Below are positions 1 through 8,848 of a stretch of DNA of 64,000 nt, piece by piece (position 1 is the first letter of the stretch; the number at the start of each line of letters is the position of its first letter). The notes beneath the pieces are model-generated. The model worked only from the letters and a program-made list of their open reading frames with translations. It was not told the DNA's origin and did not search any database. Source of the DNA: Sipunculus nudus (Eukaryota > Annelida > Sipuncula > Golfingiida > Sipunculidae); the NCBI GenBank assembly GCA_026874595.1, contig JAPPUL010000081.1, positions 818,501 through 882,500 on the forward strand. Direction: 5' to 3'. Both the position numbers and the translations under genes were made by a program.

Positions 1-620
1 ATATTGCAGGAGTATACATATTCCACTATACGCCGGATGCAATAGTCGTAAAAGCAGATAGTCCGATTAAAAGCCTCGAAGATCTAATAAGGTACGCAAA
101 GAGAAATCCAAGGAAGCTAACGTTTTCTGGATCGGGGAAGGGAACCGCTAATCATCTTGCTCAAGTAAGATTTGATAAGCTTGCAAGGATAAAGACAACA
201 TATGTAGCATTTAAGGGTACTGGCAAAGCGGTAGCAGCACTTCTTGGCAGCCAGGTGAAGGCAGAGTGGGGATATACGTCAGTAGGAGCAAAACACGAAG
301 GAAAAGTTAGAATGCTTGCAGTGGCAATGGAAAAACGGCATCCTAAGTTTCCAAATGTACCTACCTTTAAGGAACTTGGATTTGATCTGGTTTCGGGAGC
401 CTATCGAGGAATCGCGGTACCTAAATCCACTCCTAAGTCAATACAGACTAAACTATCAAATATGATAAAAGAGATTAATGCAGATCCTAAATTTAAGCAA
501 AGGATGGAAAACGACGGTATGGCTTTGTTGGATATAAACCTAGCAGGATATAAGTCTTTTATAAAGACTATGTCAAATATCTATCTAAAAGCAGCACGTG
601 ACGCAAAGATAATAAGATAG
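1..620 (+). CDS. tctC: TctC/Bug-family solute-binding protein, 3' part
   Basis: The reading frame is open from base 3, so the gene enters the window from the left and lacks its start and signal peptide. About 205 residues are visible. They show the usual Bug/TctC features: a segment reading SPIKSLEDLI, then FSGSGKGTANH, then a stretch around GTGKAVAALLGSQVKAEWG, and the closing lobe with FKELGFD. Proteins of this family are periplasmic binding components of tripartite tricarboxylate transporters and capture carboxylates. TctA and TctB follow directly, so the three form one transporter. The stop codon lies inside the first unit of a 13-bp tandem repeat. The substrate cannot be read from this part; the downstream dehydrogenases suggest a hydroxy acid such as sulfolactate. 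Confidence 0.9.
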   Translation, partial: IAGVYIFHYTPDAIVVKADSPIKSLEDLIRYAKRNPRKLTFSGSGKGTANHLAQVRFDKLARIKTTYVAFKGTGKAVAALLGSQVKAEWGYTSVGAKHEGKVRMLAVAMEKRHPKFPNVPTFKELGFDLVSGAYRGIAVPKSTPKSIQTKLSNMIKEINADPKFKQRMENDGMALLDINLAGYKSFIKTMSNIYLKAARDAKIIR

Positions 621-672
621 GATAATAAGATAGGATAATAAGATAGGATAATAAGATAGGATAATAAGATAG
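608..672. repeat. 13-bp tandem repeat, five units
   Basis: The unit GATAATAAGATAG occurs five times head to tail (starts at 608, 621, 634, 647, 660). The first unit contains the tctC stop codon. Because 13 is not a multiple of three, gain or loss of the first unit could change the last residues of TctC. The rest spaces tctC from tctA. Confidence 0.95.
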
Positions 673-704
673 GATAAAGAAGATAGCTAAAAGGGCTCTT
701 TTAA

Positions 705-2207
705 ATGTTAGAATCTATTCTACAGGCTTTATCACCGCTTAATTTTGTTATTGCCTTAGGCGGGGTAATTGCAGGGACTATAATTGGTTCCATACCTGGT
801 CTTACAGCAACAATGGCAATAGCAGTCTTGGTGCCGATAACGTTTTCAATGGAGACTTCTTCGGCACTCATATTGATGGGAGCGATTTATACAGGAGCAA
901 TATATGGGGGAGCTTATGCGGCAATACTCCTAAACACTCCCGGCACCCCATCAGCAATAGCAACAACATTTGACGGTTATCCTATGGCGCAAAAGGGTGA
1001 GGGTGATTTAGCGATTACAATAGCGTGCTTAGCCTCGGTTATAGGCGGACTTATAGGAGCATTTGTATTACTAGTACTATCGCCACCACTTGCAGAAGTG
1101 GCACTTGCCTTTGGCCCTGTTGAATATTTTTGGCTTGCAGTTTTTGGTTTAACGTTAATAGCGGCTCTTTCAGCAGGCAATTTAGTAAAGGGTTTAATAG
1201 GAGGTTGCGTTGGACTTTTGCTTTCTACGGTAGGAGTTGCAGAGATTAGTGCAGATGTACGTTTTACATTTGGGAGTGAGGTATTACTTGGCGGGATTGA
1301 AACGATATCGGCTTTAATAGGACTTTATTGCGTACCTGTTTTAATAGATTTAGTATCAACTAAAGACAAACATCTAAAAGTAACTCATGAGCCACGAGGC
1401 TTTCGTCTAAAGGAGTCGTTATGGCTTTCTTGGAAACATAAGTTTAATTTACTAAGAAGTTCTATAATAGGGACACTGGTAGGCATACTGCCCGGAGCAG
1501 GGGGTTCTATTGCAGGACTTGTAGCCTATTCAGAAGCAAGACGCAGTTCTAAAGCTACAGAGAGTTTTGGCAAAGGGGCGCCTGAGGGGATACAAGCAAC
1601 AGAATCAGCTAATAACGCAACGGTGGGAGGGGGATTTATACCTACATTGGTACTTGGCATTCCCGGAACGCCGCCTGATGCAGTTATACTTGGAGCCCTT
1701 TTAGTACAGGGAGTACGTACCGGGCCAAGTCTTTTTACAGACGAGGGTTCTATAGTATACACTTTTATATATGGTCTTTTCCTGGCAACGATTCTAATGT
1801 TACCAACCGGTTTATTCATAGGACGCTATGCCTATAAAACGATTATAACAGTACCGAAAGCAATGCTTGTCCCGACGGTTTCGTTTATGACGATAATAGG
1901 GACCTATTCTATACGGAATAATGTATCTGATGTTGTTATAATGATATTGCTTGGAATAGTCGGCTGGCTACTAAATAGAGTTAATTTTACTCCCTCCCCT
2001 ATTATACTTGGACTTATACTTGGAAGTATAGCAGAACAAGGTTTTGTACAGGCCTGGACTATAGGTGATGCATCTGATAATCTTTTAGGCATGTTTTTTG
2101 GCAGACCTATAAGTATTGCGATAGTAGTATTTATAGTGATTACGTTATTTTATCCTATGCTTAAAAAACATTTTCCAAGTTTTACAGGAGGTAAAGATGC
2201 AGAGTAA
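705..2207 (+). CDS. tctA: TctA-family large permease subunit
   Basis: This 500-residue protein has the length and layout of TctA, the large membrane subunit of tripartite tricarboxylate transporters. Hydrophobic helices run through the chain. The conserved loop around residues 75-100 (NTPGTPSAIATTFDGYP) and the second loop with ESANNATVGGGFIPTLVLGIPG near residue 310 are hallmarks of the family. It works in the cytoplasmic membrane with TctB, accepting ligand from TctC and using an ion gradient. A purine-rich AAAAGGG stretch precedes the ATG. It overlaps tctB by 11 bases, which points to translational coupling. Confidence 0.95.
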   Translation: MLESILQALSPLNFVIALGGVIAGTIIGSIPGLTATMAIAVLVPITFSMETSSALILMGAIYTGAIYGGAYAAILLNTPGTPSAIATTFDGYPMAQKGEGDLAITIACLASVIGGLIGAFVLLVLSPPLAEVALAFGPVEYFWLAVFGLTLIAALSAGNLVKGLIGGCVGLLLSTVGVAEISADVRFTFGSEVLLGGIETISALIGLYCVPVLIDLVSTKDKHLKVTHEPRGFRLKESLWLSWKHKFNLLRSSIIGTLVGILPGAGGSIAGLVAYSEARRSSKATESFGKGAPEGIQATESANNATVGGGFIPTLVLGIPGTPPDAVILGALLVQGVRTGPSLFTDEGSIVYTFIYGLFLATILMLPTGLFIGRYAYKTIITVPKAMLVPTVSFMTIIGTYSIRNNVSDVVIMILLGIVGWLLNRVNFTPSPIILGLILGSIAEQGFVQAWTIGDASDNLLGMFFGRPISIAIVVFIVITLFYPMLKKHFPSFTGGKDAE

Positions 2208-2709
2208 TGAAAAGAGTAATGAAAAGAGTAATGAAAAGAGTAGAAAAAGGCTTGACGTTAATGGAATACTAGTTGCGTCAATATTAATAGTTGTGGGTTT
2301 GATTTTGCTATGGGATACAACAAATATGCTTGACGCTGATTCTTATATATTCCCAAGAGCGGTAGCATTAGCTTTAATATCCTTTTGTATATTGTATATT
2401 TTCATTGCAATAGCTTCTTCTAGCAAAGGAGACTCATTTGAGGAGAATGCACCCCCAGGCTCAAATATACGAAGAGTATTACTTTCTCTAACAATGCTAA
2501 TCGGGACGCTTCTAATGCCCTGGATAGGTTTTTTAATATCTGGAATAATATCATTTATATCAATAATGCTTATTTCGATGTATGACAAGTGGACGTTAAA
2601 ACTTAGGATTTTGTTTCCCTTAGTTGGGATAGTAATTGTACTTGGTTTTTATTTTTTGTTTTCGCACTTACTCCTAGTTCCACTACCAATAGGTACAGCT
2701 TTTGAGTAG
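2197..2709 (+). CDS. tctB: TctB-family small permease subunit
   Basis: A 170-residue membrane protein with about four predicted hydrophobic helices, as in TctB. Residues 40-60 contain the DADSYIFPRAVAL segment typical of the family. The start lies inside the end of tctA and has GGAGG (2188-2192) a few bases upstream. The N-terminus carries a repeated Ser-Asn-Glu-Lys motif (residues 3-14) encoded by a 12-bp tandem repeat near 2203-2241; this cytoplasmic tail is probably variable in length. It is the second membrane component of the transporter. Confidence 0.9.
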   Translation: MQSNEKSNEKSNEKSRKRLDVNGILVASILIVVGLILLWDTTNMLDADSYIFPRAVALALISFCILYIFIAIASSSKGDSFEENAPPGSNIRRVLLSLTMLIGTLLMPWIGFLISGIISFISIMLISMYDKWTLKLRILFPLVGIVIVLGFYFLFSHLLLVPLPIGTAFE

Positions 2710-2734
2710 TTATTTGAGTAGATTATAAGTTATA

Positions 2735-3673
2735 ATGCCGGATATAGTAATTACAGAGTTTATGGACAATGAGGCGATAGAGCTTTTATCACGCAGTTTT
2801 TCCGTACATTACGATAAAGAGCTTTCAGCTAATAAAAAAGAGCTTTATAAGTTAGTAGAGGATATAAAAGCACTTATTGTCCGCAATAAAACGGATGTGA
2901 ATAAAGAGTTAGTTGAGTTTTCGCCAAAGCTTAAGGTTTTAGGACGTTTAGGAGTTGGGCTTGATAATATAGACCTTGGGGTTTGCAAGGAACGAGATAT
3001 TAGTATATATAGGGCATTGGGGGCTAATGACATTGCGGTTTGCGAATATGTTATTATGTCGTCGCTAGTTTTGCTTCGTAATGTTTTATCTTGCAGTTTG
3101 GATGTTATTGCTGGCAGATGGCCTCGAGAATCTTTTATAGGACAGGAGATATCGGGTAAGACTATAGGTTTTATAGGTTTTGGTAATACAGGCAAGGCAA
3201 CGGCGCTACGAGCTAAAGGACTTGGGCTTGGTGTAATTGTATATGATCCATATTTAAGCGACGAGTCATGCTTTAGGGATATTAACGATATAGAAAGAGT
3301 TTCTACAATAGATAATTTAGTAAAGAAAGCACATATAATAAGTTTACATATACCTCTTACGGACGAAACTAGAAATCTAGTTGATGAGGAGTTTATATCT
3401 AAAATAAAGCCTGGTGCAATACTTATAAACACATCCCGAGGTGGTATAGTTGATGAGCTTGCCTTAATTGCCGCACTTAAAAGCGGGCATTTGGGCGGTG
3501 CTGCAGTTGACGTTTTTGAGAATGAGCCTTTGGATGCAACAAAGGGAGCACTTTTTGCGGATATACCAAATCTTTTATTAACACCACATATAGCAGGGGT
3601 TACAAAAGAGTCAAATAAGCGTGTTAGCTTTATGATTGCAAATAAGATTATAAAGCATTTAAGGGGGATTTAA
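2735..3673 (+). CDS. slcC: D-isomer 2-hydroxyacid dehydrogenase, candidate (S)-sulfolactate dehydrogenase
   Basis: The 312-residue protein has the full D-2-hydroxyacid dehydrogenase fold: a substrate domain, then the NAD-binding glycine motif GFGNTG (about residue 148), the catalytic Arg in NTSRGGIVDE, the Glu in VFENEPL, and the catalytic His in LTPHIAG near residue 287. Such enzymes reduce or oxidise 2-hydroxy acids with NAD. The next gene encodes an Ldh_2-family dehydrogenase, and a TctABC transporter precedes it. In known sulfolactate degraders the same two dehydrogenase families (SlcC and ComC) lie next to a TTT transporter and together interconvert the two enantiomers. Family membership is sure; the substrate is inferred. 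Other options are hydroxypyruvate or 3-phosphoglycerate. The stop overlaps the next start. Confidence 0.75.
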   Translation: MPDIVITEFMDNEAIELLSRSFSVHYDKELSANKKELYKLVEDIKALIVRNKTDVNKELVEFSPKLKVLGRLGVGLDNIDLGVCKERDISIYRALGANDIAVCEYVIMSSLVLLRNVLSCSLDVIAGRWPRESFIGQEISGKTIGFIGFGNTGKATALRAKGLGLGVIVYDPYLSDESCFRDINDIERVSTIDNLVKKAHIISLHIPLTDETRNLVDEEFISKIKPGAILINTSRGGIVDELALIAALKSGHLGGAAVDVFENEPLDATKGALFADIPNLLLTPHIAGVTKESNKRVSFMIANKIIKHLRGI

Positions 3674-4695
3674 TGTCTAATGTAATACTCTATCCGGCTG
3701 ATGCTTTATTACTTGTTAAAGATATATTTTCAAAGTATACAAAAGAAGATATATCTTTATCAGTAGCAAAGGCTCTTGTTGCAGCTGAGGTAGATAGGCA
3801 GTATGCACATGGCCTTTTTAGAGTGGAGTCTTATCTTGGGCAACTAAAAAGCAATAAAATAAACCCGAAAGCTAAAGTAAAATTAGAGAAAGGGCTCTCA
3901 GGTGTCATACAAATCGATGCAGACTATGGCTTTGCCTATCCGGCTTTTGACCTTGCAATAAAAGAACTACTCCCACTTGCAAAACAAAATGGTATAGCTA
4001 TTGCAACGATTTTCCATTCAACTCATTCGGGCATGCTAAGTTACCACGTTGAACGGATTGCAGATGCAGGATATTGTGGCTTATTATTTGTAAATAGTCC
4101 GCAAGCAATAGCGCCCTGGGGAGGACATAAGGGAATATTCGGAACAAACCCTATAGCCTTTGGAGCGCCTGTTGTCTCTGCTGATATTAAAGGGCCGCTT
4201 GTTATCGATCTTAGTTTAAGTAAAATTGCACGAGCAAAGATAGTTAAAGGACTTAAAAATGATAAAGAGTATATCGATGAGGGAATAGCCTTAGATAAAG
4301 AAGGAAAACCTACTGTACTTGCTCGTGAGGCGTTAGAAGGGACCCTGCTACCTATTGGCGATGCTAAGGGATATGCATTATGCTTACTTGTAGAGATACT
4401 AAGTGCCTGTTTTAGCGGGTCAAATATCGGATGTGAGGCAAGTTCCTTCTGGGAGACTGAGGGTGAAAGGGCTAATGTGGGTCATAGTTTAATTGTATTT
4501 AATCAAGATAATATATCAAGAGGATTATTTACTCAAAAACTAAGTCTGCTATTGGGTTATATCCTGGAGCAAGAAAACACTAGATTACCAGGTGATAAGC
4601 GATTTCATTACAGAAAACTTGCAAAACGTGATGGGCTTTCTATAAGCTCGGATTTAATGCATTATTTGAATAAGCTAAAGGCTTTTAGACAATAG
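3673..4695 (+). CDS. comC: Malate/L-lactate (Ldh_2) family dehydrogenase, candidate (R)-sulfolactate dehydrogenase
   Basis: A 340-residue member of the Ldh_2 (malate/L-lactate/L-sulfolactate) dehydrogenase family, of normal length. The motif around residue 117 (HSTHSGMLSYH) holds the expected catalytic His. It is followed by the SPQAIAPWGGHKGIFGTNPIAFGAP block that binds the nucleotide. The ATG overlaps the slcC stop and has AAGGGGGA in front, so the two are coupled. With slcC it could interconvert sulfolactate enantiomers through sulfopyruvate. The last 27 or so codons and the stop have been copied repeatedly downstream. Most of the family is NAD(P)-dependent; the real substrate is not fixed by sequence alone. 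Confidence 0.75.
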   Translation: MSNVILYPADALLLVKDIFSKYTKEDISLSVAKALVAAEVDRQYAHGLFRVESYLGQLKSNKINPKAKVKLEKGLSGVIQIDADYGFAYPAFDLAIKELLPLAKQNGIAIATIFHSTHSGMLSYHVERIADAGYCGLLFVNSPQAIAPWGGHKGIFGTNPIAFGAPVVSADIKGPLVIDLSLSKIARAKIVKGLKNDKEYIDEGIALDKEGKPTVLAREALEGTLLPIGDAKGYALCLLVEILSACFSGSNIGCEASSFWETEGERANVGHSLIVFNQDNISRGLFTQKLSLLLGYILEQENTRLPGDKRFHYRKLAKRDGLSISSDLMHYLNKLKAFRQ

Positions 4696-6237
4696 CCCAT
4701 TCATAAACAAAATAAGTGGATAGTAAAACAAAATTATAAACTGCTTGGAAAAAAGGGTTTATTATACAAAACTTGCAAAACGTGATGGGCTTTCTATAAG
4801 CTCGGATTTAATGCATTACTCGGATTTAATGCATTATTTGAATAAGCTAAAGGCTTTTAGACAATAGCTCATTCATAAACAAAATAAGTGGATAGTAAAA
4901 CTATAATCTGTTCGAACATAAAAGTATTAGAATAGTTTGTGAAAACTAAGTATTTTATTAGCTTATAGCGTAGGGAGAACAAAACACTAGATTACCAGGT
5001 GATAAGCGATTTCATTATACAAAACTTGCAAAACGTGATGGGCTTTCTATAAGCTCGGATTTAATGCATTACTCGGATTTAATGCATTATTTGAATAAGC
5101 TAAAGGCTTTTAGACAATAGCCCATTCATAAACAAAATAAGTGGATAGTAAAACAAAATTATAAACTGCTTGGAAAAAAGGGTTTATTATACAAAACTTG
5201 CAAAACGTGATGGGCTTTCTATAAGCTCGGATTTAATGCATTACTCGGATTTAATGCATTATTTGAATAAGCTAAAGGCTTTTAGACAATAGCTCATTCA
5301 TAAACAAAATAAGTGGATAGTAAAACTATAATCTGTTCGAACATAAAAGTATTAGAATAGTTTGTGAAAACTAAGTATTTTATTAGCTTATAGCGTAGGG
5401 AGAACAAAACACTAGATTACCAGGTGATAAGCGATTTCATTATACAAAACTTGCAAAACGTGATGGGCTTTCTATAAGCTCGGATTTAATGCATTACTCG
5501 GATTTAATGCATTATTTGAATAAGCTAAAGGCTTTTAGACAATAGCCCATTCATAAACAAAATAAGTGGATAGTAAAACAAAATTATAAACTGCTTGGAA
5601 AAAAGGGTTTATTATACAAAACTTGCAAAACGTGATGGGCTTTCTATAAGCTCGGATTTAATGCATTACTCGGATTTAATGCATTATTTGAATAAGCTAA
5701 AGGCTTTTAGACAATAGCTCATTCATAAACAAAATAAGTGGATAGTAAAACAAAATTATAAACTGCTTGGAAAAAAGGGTTTATTATACAAAACTTGCAA
5801 AACGTGATGGGCTTTCTATAAGCTCGGATTTAATGCATTATTTGAATAAGCTAAAGGCTTTTAGACAATAGCCCATTCATAAACAAAATAAGTGGATAGT
5901 AAAACAAAATTATAAACTGCTTGGAAAAAAGGGTTTATTATACAAAACTTGCAAAACGTGATGGGCTTTCTATAAGCTCGGATTTAATGCATTATTTGAA
6001 TAAGCTAAAGGCTTTTAGACAATAGCTCATTCATAAACAAAATAAGTGGATAGTAAAACTATAATCTGTTCGAACATAAAAGTATTAGAATAGTTTGTGA
6101 AAACTAAGTATTTTATTAGCTTATAGCGTAGGGAGAACAAAACACTAGATTACCAGGTGATAAGCGATTTCATTATACAAAACTTGCAAAACATGATGGG
6201 CTTTCTATAAGCCGCGATTAAGCCGTGATTTAATGAC
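4696..6237. repeat. Tandem array built from the 3' end of comC, eight extra copies
   Basis: This gene-free stretch is made of copies of the comC tail, each with the last codons and stop, joined by two spacer types. Spacer A (short, with the word CTGCTTGGAAAAAAGGG) starts at 4741, 5166, 5591, 5763 and 5917. Spacer B (longer, with TATAATCTGTTCGAACAT) lies at 4902, 5327 and 6060. The order is A B A B A A A B. The first two A-B units are 425 bp and look identical. Most cores also contain an in-frame 18-bp doubling of ACTCGGATTTAATGCATT. The last copy decays at about 6200-6237. No copy has a start codon, so none should make protein by itself. Confidence 0.95.
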
Positions 6238-6451
6238 TTATTTAGATACATAGGCAAACCCATAATAATGAATGTGTTTAGGTAATCTTTTGTGATAAAA
6301 TACATAAACATAAAATATAGTTAGCTAAATTGTCAATACATTTGTTATAGATAAAAAAAAGCAGATTAGTTATTACTTGAGCTATAATAGTATTTAATTA
6401 AAATACTTAATACAAATGTTGTATAATTTCTAATATAATGGGTCTTCTGAT
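6238..6451 (+). promoter_or_regulatory. AT-rich upstream region of the first GLUG gene
   Basis: No gene is seen here. Two TATAAT-like hexamers lie at about 6383 and 6422. The stretch just before the ATG (TTCTAATATAATGGGTC) resembles the region before the paralogue at 11271, so the two genes probably share promoter structure. No good Shine-Dalgarno sequence is seen. Confidence 0.4.
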
Positions 6452-8062
6452 ATGCCAAAAGTATTAATACTGCTTTTACTAATAACTAGTATATTCACAT
6501 CTTCTTGCCTAGATCTAAATACTATACATTTCCCTGGAGATCTCCTTCAAACGAGATGTAAAGATGATGCGGTCAAAATAGAGAATGAGCAAGGCCTTAA
6601 CAATATGCAACCAAATGGTAAGTACTGTTTAACAACAGATTTAGAGATACAAACCTGGGAAATGAAAACAGTACAAGGTGACCTATGGACTTTTAAAGGC
6701 GAATTTAATGGCGACAATAAAAGAATAACGATAGACACAATCGATGGAAACTCATTTATACAGCAAATAGGCACGGGAGGAACTTTTAAGAACGTAACAA
6801 TAAATATAAACAAAATAGAGCAGAAGAAGGACGGAAGTATAGCAGTGCTTACTATAATAAACAACGGAACTATTAAAAACGTAACAATCGAAGGTAATAA
6901 GAAACAAGTAATTGGCTCCCCTAAAACAGATTCGAGTATAGGCGGCTTGGTTGCAGAAAACCATGGCACAATAGAAGATGTAAGAATTAGCAATATAAAG
7001 ATTGATGTAAGACTTAGCAATATAAAGATTACGGGTAAGCTCGACACTGGCGGTCTTGTTGGATATAACACGGGAAGCATAGAAAACGTAACGCTTAATA
7101 ACGTAACAGTTAGTGGCGGCGGCGATAATATTAATATTGGAGGCCTTGTTGGCTTCAATGATGGCAACAACGCAAGAATAGACGATGTAAAACTTACAAA
7201 TATAACAGTTAGTGGCGGCGGCGATAATTTTAATATTGGAGGGCTTGTTGGGGCTAACTCTGAAGGAACCATAAATGACGCAAAGGTGTCTGAAACAACT
7301 ATTACAGCGACTGGGACCCCCAATGTCGGCGGTTTGGTCGGCTATAATAATAACTCTGGTAAGTTTATAACAAACAGCCATGCTAATACAACTATAAAGT
7401 ATCCTGGTGGGGATGACATAAACGCAGGTGGCTTTATTGGCTCTCAAGAAAACGGAACAATAACGAAATGCTCTTCGGCTGGAAAACTCACTAGAGTAGA
7501 CACAAAAACCACAACAAGAGGTAATGACCCTCCCAATTTGGGTGGGTTTATAGGTAAGTATAAAGGCAAAAGCATAATAGAAAAAAGCTTCTCTACGACA
7601 GATATAACACTTAATACAAACAGCGGTATAAGTGCAGGCGGTTTTGTTGGCTATCAGGATGGAGGAACAATAGAGAATTGCTATTCAGCTGGGACACTGA
7701 CTGTACAGAAAAAACCACCTGCAAATACGACTTATTTAGGCGGCTTTATAGGACGACAACAAACCTCTGGAGACATAGAATATGTCTATACTCGTAGTAA
7801 TATTATAGACAAAAATAACCTAGATAGGGCTTCTGCAGGCCTTTTTGGAGGACAAAAAAATGGAAATATATCTAACTCCTATTACATAAATCTCAATAGT
7901 AATATTACAAAGGCATGGGGAGGAACAGGAGTTGCTAATAGCGGACTAACTGAAGTGGTAGTAGCTAATGGCAAGCCAACTAGCAATTGGGCTAATCTTG
8001 AGAAGTCAGCATGGACCATTAAAAAAGGCGAGTGGCCAAAGCTTAAATGGGAAAAGGACTAA
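6452..8062 (+). CDS. GLUG-repeat lipoprotein (subfamily A)
   Basis: This 536-residue protein starts with a lipoprotein signal peptide ending in TSSC (Cys at about 19), then the segment NTIHFPGDLL shared with the paralogue at 11271. From about residue 160 it consists of roughly ten GLUG-type repeats of 25-35 residues (for example GGLVGYNTGSIENV). It ends with the family C-terminal motif, a Trp followed by WPKLKW. GLUG repeats form beta-helical, surface-exposed regions in adhesin-like proteins of other bacteria. The product is probably lipid-anchored and exposed outside the cell; the ligand is unknown. Two near-identical repeat blocks (about 7081-7250) at the DNA level show recent internal duplication. 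Confidence 0.85.
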   Translation: MPKVLILLLLITSIFTSSCLDLNTIHFPGDLLQTRCKDDAVKIENEQGLNNMQPNGKYCLTTDLEIQTWEMKTVQGDLWTFKGEFNGDNKRITIDTIDGNSFIQQIGTGGTFKNVTININKIEQKKDGSIAVLTIINNGTIKNVTIEGNKKQVIGSPKTDSSIGGLVAENHGTIEDVRISNIKIDVRLSNIKITGKLDTGGLVGYNTGSIENVTLNNVTVSGGGDNINIGGLVGFNDGNNARIDDVKLTNITVSGGGDNFNIGGLVGANSEGTINDAKVSETTITATGTPNVGGLVGYNNNSGKFITNSHANTTIKYPGGDDINAGGFIGSQENGTITKCSSAGKLTRVDTKTTTRGNDPPNLGGFIGKYKGKSIIEKSFSTTDITLNTNSGISAGGFVGYQDGGTIENCYSAGTLTVQKKPPANTTYLGGFIGRQQTSGDIEYVYTRSNIIDKNNLDRASAGLFGGQKNGNISNSYYINLNSNITKAWGGTGVANSGLTEVVVANGKPTSNWANLEKSAWTIKKGEWPKLKWEKD

Positions 8063-8388
8063 AGGCGACATACTGATATAAAGCCATAGGCTGAAAATAG
8101 TATAGTAGGCATTTTTTTATAAGTTAAAAAGGTGCCTACTATTACTACTAATACTACTAATACTACTAATACTACTCATATTACTAACCCTTCATATTTA
8201 AAACCCTAAAACTATTTATAGTAAAGAATGAGATCCCTCTTTATGATACTCACTAACTAAAAAAGGTACTTGGCGTTTATTATTTATTAGATAATGACAT
8301 ATAAGCGAAAATCATAAGATAAAGTAGTTGTTTTATGCTTTATAAATGCCTATTATATAATTAAATATCAAGAAAGAGGCTTAAAGAG
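8063..8388 (+). terminator. 3' hairpin region and repeats after the first GLUG gene
   Basis: A perfect 10-bp inverted repeat, ATAGTAGGCA (8102-8111) and TGCCTACTAT (8133-8142), encloses a T-rich/A-rich loop that can extend the stem. Nearly the same hairpin follows two other GLUG genes. It is followed by a 9-bp tandem repeat (ACTACTAAT, about 8143-8178). The rest is AT-rich and includes the left part of a 265-bp duplication that starts near 8318. The hairpin is a likely terminator or mRNA 3' stabiliser. Confidence 0.6.
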
Positions 8389-8848
8389 ATGCAAAACATG
8401 TATTTAATACTAATCTTAACGCTTATGGTGCTTGGGATTGGCTGTAGCACTGACAACATGGAATATTTAGGGCTTAGGGGTGAGCAGGACAGGCAGGGTG
8501 GACAGGGCGAACAGATGCCGCAGGAGCAGTTCAGGGCAAAGCTTATAGCTAATGAGAGCTTTGTTTTAAAAAGCGATCTAACGATAAAGTAGTTGTTTTA
8601 TGCTTTATAAATGCCTATTATATAATTAAATATCAAGAAAGAGGCTTAAAGAGATGCAAAACATGTATTTAATACTAATCTTAACGCTTATGGTGCTTGG
8701 GATTGGCTGTAGCACTGACAACATGGAATATTTAGGGCTTAGGGGTGAGCAGGACAGGCAGGGTGGACAGGGCGAACAGATGCCGCAGGAGCAGTTCAGG
8801 GCAAAGCTTATAGCTAATGAGAGCTTTGTTTTAAAAAGCGATATTATC
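8318..8848 (+). repeat. 265-bp direct duplication of a GLUG gene 5' end
   Basis: The segment from about 8318 to 8578 is repeated from 8583 to about 8843 with a constant offset of 265. It carries the upstream region, the ribosome binding site and the first codons. The junction lies in a GATAAAGTAG word present at both edges, which fits unequal recombination or slippage. Confidence 0.9.
8389..8592 (+). pseudogene. Truncated 5' copy of the next GLUG lipoprotein gene
   Basis: The 67-codon frame encodes the signal peptide, lipobox (IGCS) and first 63 or so residues of the gene that starts 265 bp later, then diverges and stops at 8592. About 260 bases, including the ribosome binding site AAAGAG and upstream sequence, are the same in both copies. 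The last codons before the break (about 8579-8590) read Asp-Leu-Thr-Ile, as in the other paralogues, whereas the intact gene reads Asp-Ile-Ile-Leu. A short lipopeptide could be made, but it is best seen as a duplication remnant or silent 5' cassette. Confidence 0.8.

Noticed and set aside
4902-4930. tRNA-like TTCGAAC word in spacer B
   Set aside because: There is no acceptor, D or anticodon stem around it.
4696-6237. Insertion element or CRISPR in the comC downstream array
   Set aside because: The repeats derive from the comC gene end, carry no transposase or inverted ends, and have only two spacer types.
6547-7447. Long frames on the minus strand inside the first GLUG gene
   Set aside because: They mirror the repetitive coding strand, have low-complexity products, and the plus frame has a full lipoprotein with family matches.
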